Of a stretch of 64,000 nt of DNA, positions 22,122 to 30,737 are shown piece after piece (the stretch's first letter is position 1; every line of letters begins with the position of its first letter). The notes beneath the pieces were generated by a model, which made no database searches, was not told the DNA's origin, and saw nothing but the letters and a program-made list of their open reading frames with translations. The position numbers were made by a program, and so were the translations under genes. The stretch covers positions 2,109,404 through 2,173,403 of the forward strand of contig CANLQE010000001.1 of the NCBI GenBank assembly GCA_947493215.1, given 5' to 3'. This stretch comes from an uncultured Sphingomonadaceae bacterium. Lineage in GTDB: Bacteria; Pseudomonadota; Alphaproteobacteria; Sphingomonadales; Sphingomonadaceae.

Positions 22122-22303
22122 TTCGGATCAAAGTCGATCCGGGGGATCGGCGACCGAAAAAATCCCAAGCGTAAGCATAGGGCGGCCTGACGCCGCAGTG
22201 ACGATAAATCAAAACATATATAGCTCCCGGACCCTGATCCGAGAAATCTATGAATGGCCTATCCGTTAGCTAAGGCACACTGCGCCTAGCCTCAGACGGT
22301 CTC

Positions 22304-22600
22304 TCAAACGAAGGCTTTTGCCCGTTTGCGGTCAAGACGTTCCATCATGCTTTTGATAACCGCTGGATGGAAGGTATAATCGATCTGGCAACCATATTCG
22401 TCATTCTTCTTCCACAGAAGATTGGCCGACAAAATGTTCATGCTCGGAATTTTAAGCGTCAAGCCGATTTCTGGATTGAGTTGGGCCGTGCATTCGATTT
22501 TGATGATCGTGTCCGATATCGTTTTCACGACGCAGGGAAAATGCCCTGAGTTGCTTTGCTTGACCTGCGCATCAATATGCAATGAATCGCCGTAAATCAT
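22304..22600 (-). CDS. PilZ-like domain protein
   Basis: A 98-residue single-domain protein with a beta-rich pattern resembling small PilZ proteins of sphingomonads (a mid region with LTLKIPSMNILSANLLW and a late YGCQIDYTFHPAV). The canonical c-di-GMP residues (N-terminal RxxxR and D/NxSxxG) are not apparent: the corresponding region reads CVVKTISDTIIKIEC. Binding of c-di-GMP is therefore uncertain. It stands alone downstream of, and opposite to, the tRNA pair. Confidence 0.6.
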   Translation of the reverse strand: MIYGDSLHIDAQVKQSNSGHFPCVVKTISDTIIKIECTAQLNPEIGLTLKIPSMNILSANLLWKKNDEYGCQIDYTFHPAVIKSMMERLDRKRAKAFV

Positions 22601-22773
22601 TCTCGTTCTCCGATCGTCGCAAACGCCATAGGGCTTGCAATTGGCACCGGCGCTTTAACCGATGATCAGGAGATAGGCGATGCAGCCTAAAGCCAACTGT
22701 CGGAATAAAGTTAATAAAGTCTACGGAAATTTAACTTTAAAATATCGGCCAAAGCCGAGCTTTCCCGGTTAGG

Positions 22774-23022
22774 TCATTGCTGATTTTCGGTGGGCCTAGG
22801 TGTTGTCGCAACCGGACGGGGAAAGCCATCGGCGTTTAATTCTTCGTCAATTTCCGTTTCCAGGACCTTGACGGCCTCCTCGGCTGCTTCTTCCAATGAT
22901 TTGGCATCACCCTCAATCTGTTTTTCGATTGCAATTGCCGCTTCCTCGCTCCCATCCTCAAGTGGGGTTTCAGAACAAGCCGCGAGACCGGAAAGACTGG
23001 CGAGAAGCAAGAGCTTACGCAT
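22774..23022 (-). CDS. Small acidic lipoprotein
   Basis: An 82-residue protein with a lipobox LAAC at residues 13-16 (MRKLLLLASLSGLAAC), so it should be lipidated at Cys16 and membrane-anchored. The mature part is Glu/Ala-rich and helical (EAAIAIEKQIEGDAKSLEEA). It begins two bases after the M28 peptidase stop and is cotranscribed with it. Function unknown. Confidence 0.75.
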   Translation of the reverse strand: MRKLLLLASLSGLAACSETPLEDGSEEAAIAIEKQIEGDAKSLEEAAEEAVKVLETEIDEELNADGFPRPVATTPRPTENQQ

Positions 23023-23024
23023 CT

Positions 23025-24413
23025 CTAATTTTTAGGTGGCATGGTGAAATCGGCATCGCTGTTAGCAATGATCGAAAGCACCGTGCTCCACGCTGCAACA
23101 TTTTGACGCATTTGTTTAGGATCGATTTTGTCCAAAGTATCATCCGGCGTGTGGTGCAGATCGAAATAGCGTGTGCCATCCTGTTGAAGGTCAATAACGG
23201 CCAGATTGTTGCTGGCAATAATATCGCGTACGTCCGCTCCGCCCGTCGCCGTGGGGCCGTTTGCGGCAACGCCAAGCGGTAACAAGGCTTGAGCAATCTG
23301 TTTTTGTAGATCCTTGGTAGCTTCTGGGAGGTTGAACTCGACACGCCAAATATTATCCGCACCAAAATCGGATTCCATCGCAATGGCATGATCGCTTCCG
23401 GCATGCGCCTTGGCATAGGACTTCCCGCCCCAAAGTCCGACTTCCTCTGCACCGGCCCATAATATGCGGATCGTGCGCAATGGCTTGCCATCGTCCATGA
23501 TTTTTTTGGCCGCAGCTGTCACAATACCGCAGCCAGCGGCGTCATCAAAAGCGCCCGTTGCGAGGTCCCAGCTATCCAGATGGCAGGCAATTAGGATCAT
23601 GCCCTTGGACGGGTCGCTACCTGTGACTTCTGCGATGACATTGCCGGATTCTTGCTGGCCGATATTCTTTGGCGTCATCCTCAGCTTCATGGTCACCGGT
23701 TTACCCAGTTTGACCATGCGCTCCAGATTGTCGGCGTCAGGTAATGATAGTGCGCCTGCTGGTATCGGCTTCACCCCTTCGGCAAAATTCATGTTTCCGG
23801 TATGTGGGTTGCGGTGATGATCCGTACCAATGGATTTGATCACATAAGCCAAGGCGCCTTTCTTTGAGGCGACGCTCGGCCCTATCCAACGCACTGGGCC
23901 ATAGGCACCATAGCTTGAGCCGTCCTGTGTCCGATGCATATCATGCGTTACAAACGCGATCTTGCCTGCAAGACTGCCATCCGGCGCTGCCTGCATTGCG
24001 GCAAGGGAATCGAAATAAGCCACTTCAGCCTCAATTCCCGCTTCACCGGTGCTTGCACTGTTACCGAGCGCAGTCACATGAAATTTCTGAGGGTAGGGGG
24101 CTGTCACTTCTGCCGTTTCGTCTCCGCGCACCCAAGTTGGCATCATAAACGGTTCATTGCGAACATTTTGAAAGCCCAGCGCTTTCAGCTTTTTAACCGA
24201 CCAATCCCGCGCGCGGGCCTCTGCTTCGGTTCCAGCCTGACGTGGCCCGACTTCCGTCGTTAGTCCTTCGGTGATTTCATAGGCGACCTTATCATCAAGC
24301 GCTTTGGCTTGAATCGCTAAAGGATCGTGCGAATCCGCAAAGGCGGCCGTAGAGAAGAGAAGGGCCGTCGCGGCGGTTCCAAGAGGGGCGAGCAGGTTAT
24401 GGGTTTTTATCAT
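23025..24413 (-). CDS. M28 family metallopeptidase, exported
   Basis: A 462-residue zinc exopeptidase. It has a signal peptide (start MIKTHNLLAPLGTAATALLF, cleavage after AAFA). M28 zinc-ligand motifs are ACHLDSWDLATGAFDDAAG and the WAGAEEVGLWGG segment with catalytic Glu; MESDFGAD and a late DLHHTPDDTLD supply further ligands. An N-terminal PA-like insert is present (about 130-250). The ATG at 24413 is preferred because an upstream in-frame TTG at 24449 adds a non-signal-like prefix. Probably a periplasmic aminopeptidase. Divergent from ettA. Confidence 0.9.
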   Translation of the reverse strand: MIKTHNLLAPLGTAATALLFSTAAFADSHDPLAIQAKALDDKVAYEITEGLTTEVGPRQAGTEAEARARDWSVKKLKALGFQNVRNEPFMMPTWVRGDETAEVTAPYPQKFHVTALGNSASTGEAGIEAEVAYFDSLAAMQAAPDGSLAGKIAFVTHDMHRTQDGSSYGAYGPVRWIGPSVASKKGALAYVIKSIGTDHHRNPHTGNMNFAEGVKPIPAGALSLPDADNLERMVKLGKPVTMKLRMTPKNIGQQESGNVIAEVTGSDPSKGMILIACHLDSWDLATGAFDDAAGCGIVTAAAKKIMDDGKPLRTIRILWAGAEEVGLWGGKSYAKAHAGSDHAIAMESDFGADNIWRVEFNLPEATKDLQKQIAQALLPLGVAANGPTATGGADVRDIIASNNLAVIDLQQDGTRYFDLHHTPDDTLDKIDPKQMRQNVAAWSTVLSIIANSDADFTMPPKN

Positions 24414-24527
24414 AGGCCACTGCCTAACTTGCCTTTTGTCGTTTGCCAATGCTCTCTTGCGAGTCCGCGTTCATTTCGCTAGGCGATGCGCAAATCTAAT
24501 CACATCGAAATCAAAGGATACCGCCAA

Positions 24528-26207
24528 ATGGCCGTCCAATATAGCTATGTCATGAAGGGTCTGACCAAGACCTTCCCCGGTGCACCAAAGCCAGTGCTCG
24601 ACAATATTCACCTGCAATTCCTGCCGGGCACCAAAATTGCCATCATCGGTAAAAACGGTGCAGGTAAATCGACCTTGATGAAAATCATGGCGGGTCAAGA
24701 TGATGAATTTCAGGGCGAGGCTTGGGCAGGCGAGAATATTCGCGTCGGCTATCTTGCGCAGGAACCTGAGCTAGACGAGACCAAGACGGTCAAAGAAAAT
24801 GTAATGGACGGCGTCCGTCCGGTGGCTGATTTGGTTGAACGGTTCAACGAGATTTCTACCATCATGGGTGATCCGCCAGAAGATGCGGATTTTGATGCGT
24901 TGATGGAAGAAATGGGCACGCTGCAGGAAAAGATTGATGCGGTCGATGGCTGGACACTCGACAACCAGCTGGAAATCGCGATGGAAGCGTTGCGCTGCCC
25001 TCCTGGTGATAGCCCGGTGACTGACCTATCCGGCGGTGAGAAGCGTCGTGTGGCGCTGTGCCGCTTGCTGCTCGATAAACCGGAAATCCTCATGCTCGAT
25101 GAGCCAACCAACCACCTTGATGCCGAAAGCGTTGCGTGGCTGGAGAAGCATTTGATCGACTATGCTGGCAATGTCATTCTCGTAACCCATGACCGCTATT
25201 TCTTGGACAATGTTGTGAACTGGGTGCTCGAAATTGATCGCGGTCGGGGCATTCCGTTTGAAGGCAATTATTCCAACTGGCTCGACGCGAAAGCCAAGCG
25301 GATGGCACAAGAAGAGCGCGAAGACAAAAGCCGCCAGAAAGCTATTGAGAGCGAGCTGCAATGGATGCGGCAATCGCCCAAAGCGCGGCAAACCAAGTCC
25401 AAGGCGCGTATCAAATCCTTTGATGATCTGGTCGCTGCGCAAGAAACTCGCCAAATGGGCAAGGCGCAGATCCTAATCCAGACTCCAGAACGTCTTGGTA
25501 GTAAAGTGATCGAAGCCAAGGGGCTGACCAAGGCTTATGGCGACAAACTGCTATTTGAAAATCTTGAATTCTCGCTGCCACCCGGCGGAATTGTGGGTAT
25601 TATCGGCGCCAACGGTGCCGGTAAAACAACGCTTTTCCGGATCATCACCGGGCAGGAAACGCCCGATAGCGGGTCTCTCGAACTTGGCGATACCGTGAAG
25701 CTGGGATATGTCGATCAAAGTCGTGATACACTCGACGCGTCGAAAAATATCTGGGAAGAAATTTCCGGCGGCCATGACTTTTTCACATTCGGAAAAAATG
25801 AAGTTCAGACGCGGGCCTATGTCGGGGCGTTCAACTTTAAGGGTACGGATCAGCAGAAGAAAGTCGGTCAGCTATCTGGCGGTGAACGGAACCGCGTTCA
25901 TCTTGCCAAAATGCTCAAAGAAGGCGGCAACGTGCTGCTACTCGATGAGCCGACCAATGATCTTGATGTGGAAACCTTGCGCGCGCTCGAAGACGCGCTG
26001 GAAACCTTCGCCGGTTGTGCCGTGGTTATTTCGCATGACCGCTTCTTTCTCGATCGGCTTGCGACACATATTCTTGCCTTTGAAGGTGATAGTCATGTTG
26101 AATGGTTTGAGGGCAATTTCGAAAGCTATGAAGAAGACAAGCGCCGGCGTCTGGGCGATGCTGCCGATCGGCCAACGCGCGTCGCTTACAAGAAACTGAC
26201 GCGTTAA
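24528..26207 (+). CDS. ettA: Energy-dependent translational throttle protein EttA (ABC-F)
   Basis: A 559-residue ABC-F ATPase with two nucleotide-binding domains and no membrane part. Walker A motifs are GKNGAGKST and GANGAGKTT; signatures LSGGEKRRVALC and LSGGERNRVHLA; Walker B DEPTNHLD and DEPTNDLD. The linker (about 245-305) is Lys/Arg-rich. EttA binds the ribosomal E site and couples early elongation to energy state. Start MAVQYSYVMKGLTK is preceded by AAAGGA, so the upstream in-frame ATG at 24486 is not used. Confidence 0.95.
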   Translation: MAVQYSYVMKGLTKTFPGAPKPVLDNIHLQFLPGTKIAIIGKNGAGKSTLMKIMAGQDDEFQGEAWAGENIRVGYLAQEPELDETKTVKENVMDGVRPVADLVERFNEISTIMGDPPEDADFDALMEEMGTLQEKIDAVDGWTLDNQLEIAMEALRCPPGDSPVTDLSGGEKRRVALCRLLLDKPEILMLDEPTNHLDAESVAWLEKHLIDYAGNVILVTHDRYFLDNVVNWVLEIDRGRGIPFEGNYSNWLDAKAKRMAQEEREDKSRQKAIESELQWMRQSPKARQTKSKARIKSFDDLVAAQETRQMGKAQILIQTPERLGSKVIEAKGLTKAYGDKLLFENLEFSLPPGGIVGIIGANGAGKTTLFRIITGQETPDSGSLELGDTVKLGYVDQSRDTLDASKNIWEEISGGHDFFTFGKNEVQTRAYVGAFNFKGTDQQKKVGQLSGGERNRVHLAKMLKEGGNVLLLDEPTNDLDVETLRALEDALETFAGCAVVISHDRFFLDRLATHILAFEGDSHVEWFEGNFESYEEDKRRRLGDAADRPTRVAYKKLTR

Positions 26208-26248
26208 AATATTCCGGTATAAAACTCTTTAGATAAGGAGCTTAGGCC

Positions 26249-26417
26249 ATGAAAATCAACATGGGAGCATTGCTAAGGTAAGTCGGACTTTGCCGAAATA
26301 CGGGATGCTCGGGAAGCAAACGGGATGTTAAATGGACTGAAGCTGGTCAAATGGAAATAGCCTGACCTTGCCGGTATCTATTTTGAAGCCGGTATCTATT
26401 TTGAAGATAGCGATCTT
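26249..26417 (+). pseudogene. Possible decayed short coding region
   Basis: After a good ribosome site (AAGGAG) an ATG opens a 10-codon ORF (MKINMGALLR, TAA at 26279). If one base is skipped at the stop, the next frame reads KSDFAEIRDAREANGMLNG and onward to LVKWK, then an amber codon, then PDLAGIYFEAGIYFED into the NYN gene's 3' end. The last part contains an in-frame 18-bp duplication. It looks like the remains of a small gene with a frameshift and a nonsense mutation. No family is recognised; chance cannot be excluded. Confidence 0.3.
26371..26406 (+). repeat. Perfect tandem 18-bp duplication
   Basis: CCGGTATCTATTTTGAAG occurs twice back-to-back, immediately before the 3' end of the NYN-domain gene on the other strand. 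Because 18 is a multiple of three it preserves frame in the possible relic coding region. Confidence 0.95.
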
Positions 26418-27113
26418 TTAGCGCAATCGCCTTACCCAAACACTGCCTCCTTCGCGGCGTTGGACGTCGAAACTAGGTACAGTGTCGAACATATCGACCA
26501 ATTTGGTGAAACCATAATTCCGGACATCGAAGCTTGATCGATTTCCCGCTAACTTGCCAACTTCGCTGAGACTTGCGAAACCTTTTTCGTCACGACTGCT
26601 AGCCTTATAGGCATCGACCAAAAGCTTTTGCAGATCCTCGTCGACCTTACCGCTATCATCGTTCGACTCTGCCTTCATCAAAGCATCAACGTCGATAAAC
26701 CGGCTGCATGCCTGCCTGAACCCCTCTGGTGTTTTGGCGCTACCAAAACCATAGACCGGAATGCCTTCCTGACGAATCCGCATCGCTAGCGGCATGAAAT
26801 CACTGTCGCTGCTCATAATCCCAAAGCCGCTTACATTACCGCGGAACAGCAAATCCATTGCGTCGATGGTCATTTTCATATCGGTCGCATTTTTGCCCTT
26901 GGTAATATCGAATTGCTGTTGTGGTTCGATACCATATTTATGCAATATCTCAGACCAGCCCTTAAGAGCGGATTTGGTCCAATTGCCATAGGCACGCCGG
27001 ACATTGACTGTTCCAAGCTCGGCGAGCGCAGTCAGAACGGGATCAAGTCCTGAAGCTCCGATATTGTCGGCGTCGATCAACAGGGCGATATTGTCATCAT
27101 GTGATTTGGTCAT
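26418..27113 (-). CDS. NYN domain RNase-like protein with C-terminal OST-HTH/LOTUS domain
   Basis: A 231-residue protein. The NYN (PIN-like) domain (about 1-145) shows Asp-rich metal contacts: ALLIDADNIG, DMKMTIDAMD and GIMSSDSDFMPLA. The C-terminal 70 residues (LLVDAYKASSRDEKGFASL to SVWVRRLR) match an OST-HTH/LOTUS RNA-binding domain. This pairing suggests an RNA-targeted nuclease. The ATG at 27113 removes a non-conserved prefix and starts MTKSHDDNIALLIDADN. It lies 60 bases downstream of the carbonic anhydrase operon on the same strand. Confidence 0.87.
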   Translation of the reverse strand: MTKSHDDNIALLIDADNIGASGLDPVLTALAELGTVNVRRAYGNWTKSALKGWSEILHKYGIEPQQQFDITKGKNATDMKMTIDAMDLLFRGNVSGFGIMSSDSDFMPLAMRIRQEGIPVYGFGSAKTPEGFRQACSRFIDVDALMKAESNDDSGKVDEDLQKLLVDAYKASSRDEKGFASLSEVGKLAGNRSSFDVRNYGFTKLVDMFDTVPSFDVQRREGGSVWVRRLR

Positions 27114-27173
27114 GAGCAAGATGATGAACTTTAAGAGGCGAGGCTTCAAGCCGAAAATCAGGACTGCCGCCAT

Positions 27174-27800
27174 TCACGGCACCAGCCATTCGCCCTCCCA
27201 TTCGTTGCCGCTAGTGTTCCATGTGAACAAAGCGCGCCGATGGCCCGTGTGCGCCAGGTAGAGCCATTCGATCTGGCGAATTTCTACTAATAATATCGCA
27301 AAATTCTCGCGGGCAGGGGCGACTTCAAAACCTTCTGGCTTGCGCCCCTCCATCAATGGATCAAGTCCCGATGTCGGTGCACCAACAGTGCTACCGGGCG
27401 CAGGGTCCGCAAGATAGCATCGTTTTCCGTAGAGAGTCGCCTCATTCCATGCCGCCTCGCAGACGGCGCTGTCGTGCTCAACCCGTCCAATACCTGACAA
27501 ACGCAATTGTATTTTGGCGTCTCGATGATAGCCTAGGATTGATACAGGTCCGCTTTGATTTATGTCGGCAACCTTTGAAGCGCGATGGTCCGTATGAAAG
27601 CGAACAGTCCGAGTCTCCCGAGCGGCTTCGCGTAACACCATGATCCGCTGGCTTGGCGCACCATCAGAACGAACGGTAGCCACGGCAGGGGTATGCAGTG
27701 AAGACTTGCGGTCATTTGCCCCTTCAAGGAGCAACCGCCATGCTTCCTCTAACGAGGCTGCAATATCGTTGAAAAAAGGTTTCTCAGACGCATTGCTCAT
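27174..27800 (-). CDS. Pyridoxamine 5'-phosphate oxidase family FMN-binding protein
   Basis: A 208-residue split-barrel flavoprotein. PNPOx features are PAVATVRSDGAPSQRIMVLR (FMN-phosphate region), RTVRFHTDHRASKV, VSILGYHRDAKIQLRLSG and the C-terminal IEWLYLAHTGHRRALF. It differs from classic PdxH (less conserved pyridoxal site), so a general flavin oxidoreductase is safer. Its ATG overlaps the carbonic anhydrase stop by four bases, placing it as the fourth gene of the sbtA operon; why a flavoprotein sits there is unclear. Confidence 0.82.
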   Translation of the reverse strand: MSNASEKPFFNDIAASLEEAWRLLLEGANDRKSSLHTPAVATVRSDGAPSQRIMVLREAARETRTVRFHTDHRASKVADINQSGPVSILGYHRDAKIQLRLSGIGRVEHDSAVCEAAWNEATLYGKRCYLADPAPGSTVGAPTSGLDPLMEGRKPEGFEVAPARENFAILLVEIRQIEWLYLAHTGHRRALFTWNTSGNEWEGEWLVP

Positions 27801-28423
27801 TCGACAGCCGCAAATTCGCCGCTGGCTTCATCAAGAGTGAATAGCGTGGCCTCACCAATGGCGTACCACGCGCCATGGAGTTTAATTTCCCCGCTAGCTT
27901 CGCGTTCTGCGATGAACGGAAAGCTCCGTAGATTTCTCAGGCTGATTTTGATCGCTTCGAGTTCAAGCTCTCTTTGCGGGTCAGGCGGTGCGGTGCGAAC
28001 CACATTGTCTCGCGCATCGGTGATGATTGTCATCCACTCGTCGATGAAGCTGTGACCGGGTTGCCCAAGTTCCCCGCCTTTCAAAGCGGCACTGATACCG
28101 CCGCATTGGCCGTGACCAAGCACCACGATATGCTTCACGTTAAGGCCGGTTACACCAAATTCAATTGCGGCAGATGCTCCATGCATCCCGCCACTGGAAT
28201 CATAAGGCGGAACAAGATTGGCGACATTGCGTAGAGCGAACATCTGCCCGGGACCGGTGTCAAAGATCGTTGCCGGGTCAACCCGGCTGTCACAGCATGA
28301 GATAACCATTATTGGCGGAGCCTGACCCTCTTTGGACAAGGCATCATAACGCGCCCGTTGCTTGGGATAGGCCTCTTCTCGAAAGCGCTTATATCCGTCT
28401 AGCAGTGCATGAAATTCTGGCAT
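27797..28423 (-). CDS. Beta-class carbonic anhydrase
   Basis: A 208-residue zinc enzyme interconverting CO2 and bicarbonate. Zinc ligands are visible as C-x-D-x-R in SCCDSRVDP (about 44-52) and the H-x-x-C pair in VLGHGQCGG (about 105). The Asp-Arg dyad of the active site is intact. No signal peptide, so cytoplasmic. Its start overlaps the PII-like gene's stop by one base (TAATG). Position after sbtA and sbtB points to a role in handling imported bicarbonate. Confidence 0.94.
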   Translation of the reverse strand: MPEFHALLDGYKRFREEAYPKQRARYDALSKEGQAPPIMVISCCDSRVDPATIFDTGPGQMFALRNVANLVPPYDSSGGMHGASAAIEFGVTGLNVKHIVVLGHGQCGGISAALKGGELGQPGHSFIDEWMTIITDARDNVVRTAPPDPQRELELEAIKISLRNLRSFPFIAEREASGEIKLHGAWYAIGEATLFTLDEASGEFAAVE

Positions 28424-28734
28424 TAGAAGCGATCTCCCCGGACCACCTCCACATTTGCGATGGTCAACAACAAACTATGACTATCCAGTAACGGCGCCAA
28501 TACATCCGTCAACTGGTTCGCCTTCTCCTCATTAGCAATGAGCAATACGATTGATTTTGCAGCCGCGCCGCTAACCTCATCCTGTTGCCAGCGACCATCA
28601 CGCCCACCACCGGACGCAATCTTAATCACGCTCCACCCGGAAATATCAACTTTTTTCACATAGTTGACAATTTTCGGGACCAATGGATTGTCGACCAATA
28701 TCTCAATCCGTTTGCGTCTAACTGTAGCGACCAT
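28423..28734 (-). CDS. PII-like regulatory protein (SbtB-like)
   Basis: A 103-residue ferredoxin-like-fold protein of the PII superfamily, placed directly after the bicarbonate permease gene. The T-loop region contains GGGRDGRWQQ (about 42-51), and the C-terminal strand region is TIANVEVVRGDRF. It lacks the conserved PII Tyr51 context and the C-terminal Cys pair of cyanobacterial SbtB. By position and fold it is the probable nucleotide-responsive gate of SbtA. The ligand (AMP, ADP, cAMP) cannot be read from sequence. Gap to sbtA is three bases. Confidence 0.8.
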   Translation of the reverse strand: MVATVRRKRIEILVDNPLVPKIVNYVKKVDISGWSVIKIASGGGRDGRWQQDEVSGAAAKSIVLLIANEEKANQLTDVLAPLLDSHSLLLTIANVEVVRGDRF

Positions 28735-28737
28735 ATC

Positions 28738-29712
28738 TTACCCCAGAAGTTTAGCGATTGCGGCAAATAAAGAAATACCGAACAGGATGTTGAATGGAAA
28801 GGTGATACCTAATGACATCGCCAAATAGATGCCGGGATCAGCTTGAGGCAAAGCAAGACGCATAGCTGCCGGGACCGCGATGTAAGATGCGCTGGCGCAC
28901 AATACGCCCAATATTGCTGCAGATCCAGGATCAAGACCGACCAGGGTTCCGACGACGGTGCCTATTGTACCGTTGATGATCGGCAATACTATGGCAAGTG
29001 TCGCTAGTGGTATCGTAATTTTGCGCGTTTCCAGCAGCCGGCGGGCAGCAATCAGCCCCATGTCGAGCAGGAAGAGGCAGAGCACGCCTTTAAAGCCGAC
29101 GGCGAACAGCGGTTCGATCGGCGCAAAGCCTTCGGCTCCGGCAATGAAACCGATTATAAATGCGCCAAGTAGCAATATGACTGAGCCGTTGGTCAAAACC
29201 TCATGCATCAGGTTGGAGCCGCCATCGCTGTCTGCCTCTTCGCTCTCTTTCAGTCTTTTGGAATAGGCCCGGGCCAGCAACAAGCCGGTGATAATCGCGG
29301 GTATCTCCATGAGCGCCATCACTCCGACCATGAAGCCATCTGGCCGCAAACCGGTTGCTGCGAGTAGCTCTATAGCGGTCACGAAGGTCACGACACTGAC
29401 GGATCCGTAATGAGCCGACACTGCTCCAGCATCAATCGCGCTTAGCTTTGCAAAAGACCGCAATAATATGAAAGCAAGAATGGGAAGCGTGAAGCCAAGC
29501 AGAACACCGGAAACGGCGGCTGCGGCGAGGTCTATGGAGAAGCCCGTCGAAGCTACTTCGACGCCGCCTTTCAATCCAATGGCTGCCATCAAATAGATAG
29601 ACATAGCTTTGGCGAATGCCTCGGGAATCGCGAGATCGGATCTGATAACTGCCGCAATAAAGCCCAAGATGAAGAAAAGAATGACGGGAGAGGTGAGTGT
29701 GTCGAGGATCAT
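28738..29712 (-). CDS. sbtA: Sodium-dependent bicarbonate transporter SbtA
   Basis: A 324-residue inner membrane protein with roughly ten hydrophobic segments ([18 protein letters not shown] at the start). The N-terminal half reads [24 protein letters not shown], matching SbtA, and a second inverted-type half starts after a charged loop ([13 protein letters not shown], about 170). Cyanobacterial homologues are high-affinity Na+/HCO3- symporters. It heads an operon with a PII-like gene, a carbonic anhydrase and a PNPOx-like gene. No Rubisco or carboxysome gene is in the window. Confidence 0.9.
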   Translation of the reverse strand: MILDTLTSPVILFFILGFIAAVIRSDLAIPEAFAKAMSIYLMAAIGLKGGVEVASTGFSIDLAAAAVSGVLLGFTLPILAFILLRSFAKLSAIDAGAVSAHYGSVSVVTFVTAIELLAATGLRPDGFMVGVMALMEIPAIITGLLLARAYSKRLKESEEADSDGGSNLMHEVLTNGSVILLLGAFIIGFIAGAEGFAPIEPLFAVGFKGVLCLFLLDMGLIAARRLLETRKITIPLATLAIVLPIINGTIGTVVGTLVGLDPGSAAILGVLCASASYIAVPAAMRLALPQADPGIYLAMSLGITFPFNILFGISLFAAIAKLLG

Positions 29713-29798
29713 GGCGGCTCACTATCAAATTTAAGTTTCAATGGACTAGCAGCCTGATCGTGGTTGGCAAGCGAGGTTGTGATCGCTATCTAATAGAA

Positions 29799-30737
29799 AT
29801 GAACGAAATCACAAAAATACCTGCGCCTTCTGGAAAGCCTGTTCGTCAGCGCAAGCCGGACTGGATTCGGGTGAAAGCGCCGATGGGCAAAGGCTTTGAA
29901 GAAACGCGCAAGCTGATGCGCGAACATAAGCTGAATACCGTTTGTGAAGAGGCCGCTTGTCCGAATATCGGAGAATGCTGGACCAAGAAACACGCGACGG
30001 TCATGATTCTGGGCGATGTCTGCACAAGGGCCTGTGCTTTTTGCAATGTGAAGACCGGCATGCCGATGCCAGTGGATGCTTTGGAGCCGCAGCATACCGC
30101 TGATGCCGCTGCAAAGCTGGGTTTGGAGCATATTGTTATCACATCAGTGGATCGTGATGATCTGCCCGATGGTGGTGCTAGCCAATTTGTTAAAGTCATA
30201 GAGGCGCTGCGCCGGACGACACCGAATACAACGATTGAAATTCTGACACCCGATTTCCGTAACAAGGCGGATGCGGCGGTCGAGGCCATCGTGGAAGCAC
30301 GTCCCGATGTGTATAATCATAATCTGGAGACCGTGCCCCGGCTTTATCCAAATATTCGGCCTGGCGCGCGCTATTACGCCTCGTTGCGGCTTTTGGAACA
30401 AGTGAAACGGCTTGATCCATCGATCTTCACCAAATCAGGCATTATGTTAGGACTAAGCGAGCAACGGCTTGAGGTGCATCAGGTGATGGACGATATGCGG
30501 TCTGCCGATATCGATTTCTTGACGATGGGGCAATATCTCCAGCCTACTCCGAAACATGTAAAGGTGGATGAATTTATCAAGCCGCAGGCTTTTGATGCTT
30601 ATGCATCCATTGCCCGCGCCAAAGGCTTTTTGCTCGTCGCATCCAGCCCATTGACCCGGTCCAGCTACCATGCCGGCGATGATTTTGCGAAAATGCGTCA
30701 GGCACGAGAGGAAAAACTAGCCCGTGCCGGCGCATAG
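29799..30737 (+). CDS. lipA: Lipoyl synthase
   Basis: Radical SAM enzyme inserting sulfur into octanoyl groups on lipoyl domains; it should serve the lipoylated PdhB and PdhC encoded in this window. The auxiliary cluster motif C-x4-C-x5-C is [12 protein letters not shown] (about 48-59) and the SAM cluster CxxxCxxC is CTRACAFC. Length 312. The ATG at 29799 ([12 protein letters not shown]) is chosen; the upstream GTG at 29697 would give an unusual leader that overlaps the sbtA promoter side. Overlaps the COQ10-like gene by 14 bases. Confidence 0.96.
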   Translation: MNEITKIPAPSGKPVRQRKPDWIRVKAPMGKGFEETRKLMREHKLNTVCEEAACPNIGECWTKKHATVMILGDVCTRACAFCNVKTGMPMPVDALEPQHTADAAAKLGLEHIVITSVDRDDLPDGGASQFVKVIEALRRTTPNTTIEILTPDFRNKADAAVEAIVEARPDVYNHNLETVPRLYPNIRPGARYYASLRLLEQVKRLDPSIFTKSGIMLGLSEQRLEVHQVMDDMRSADIDFLTMGQYLQPTPKHVKVDEFIKPQAFDAYASIARAKGFLLVASSPLTRSSYHAGDDFAKMRQAREEKLARAGA

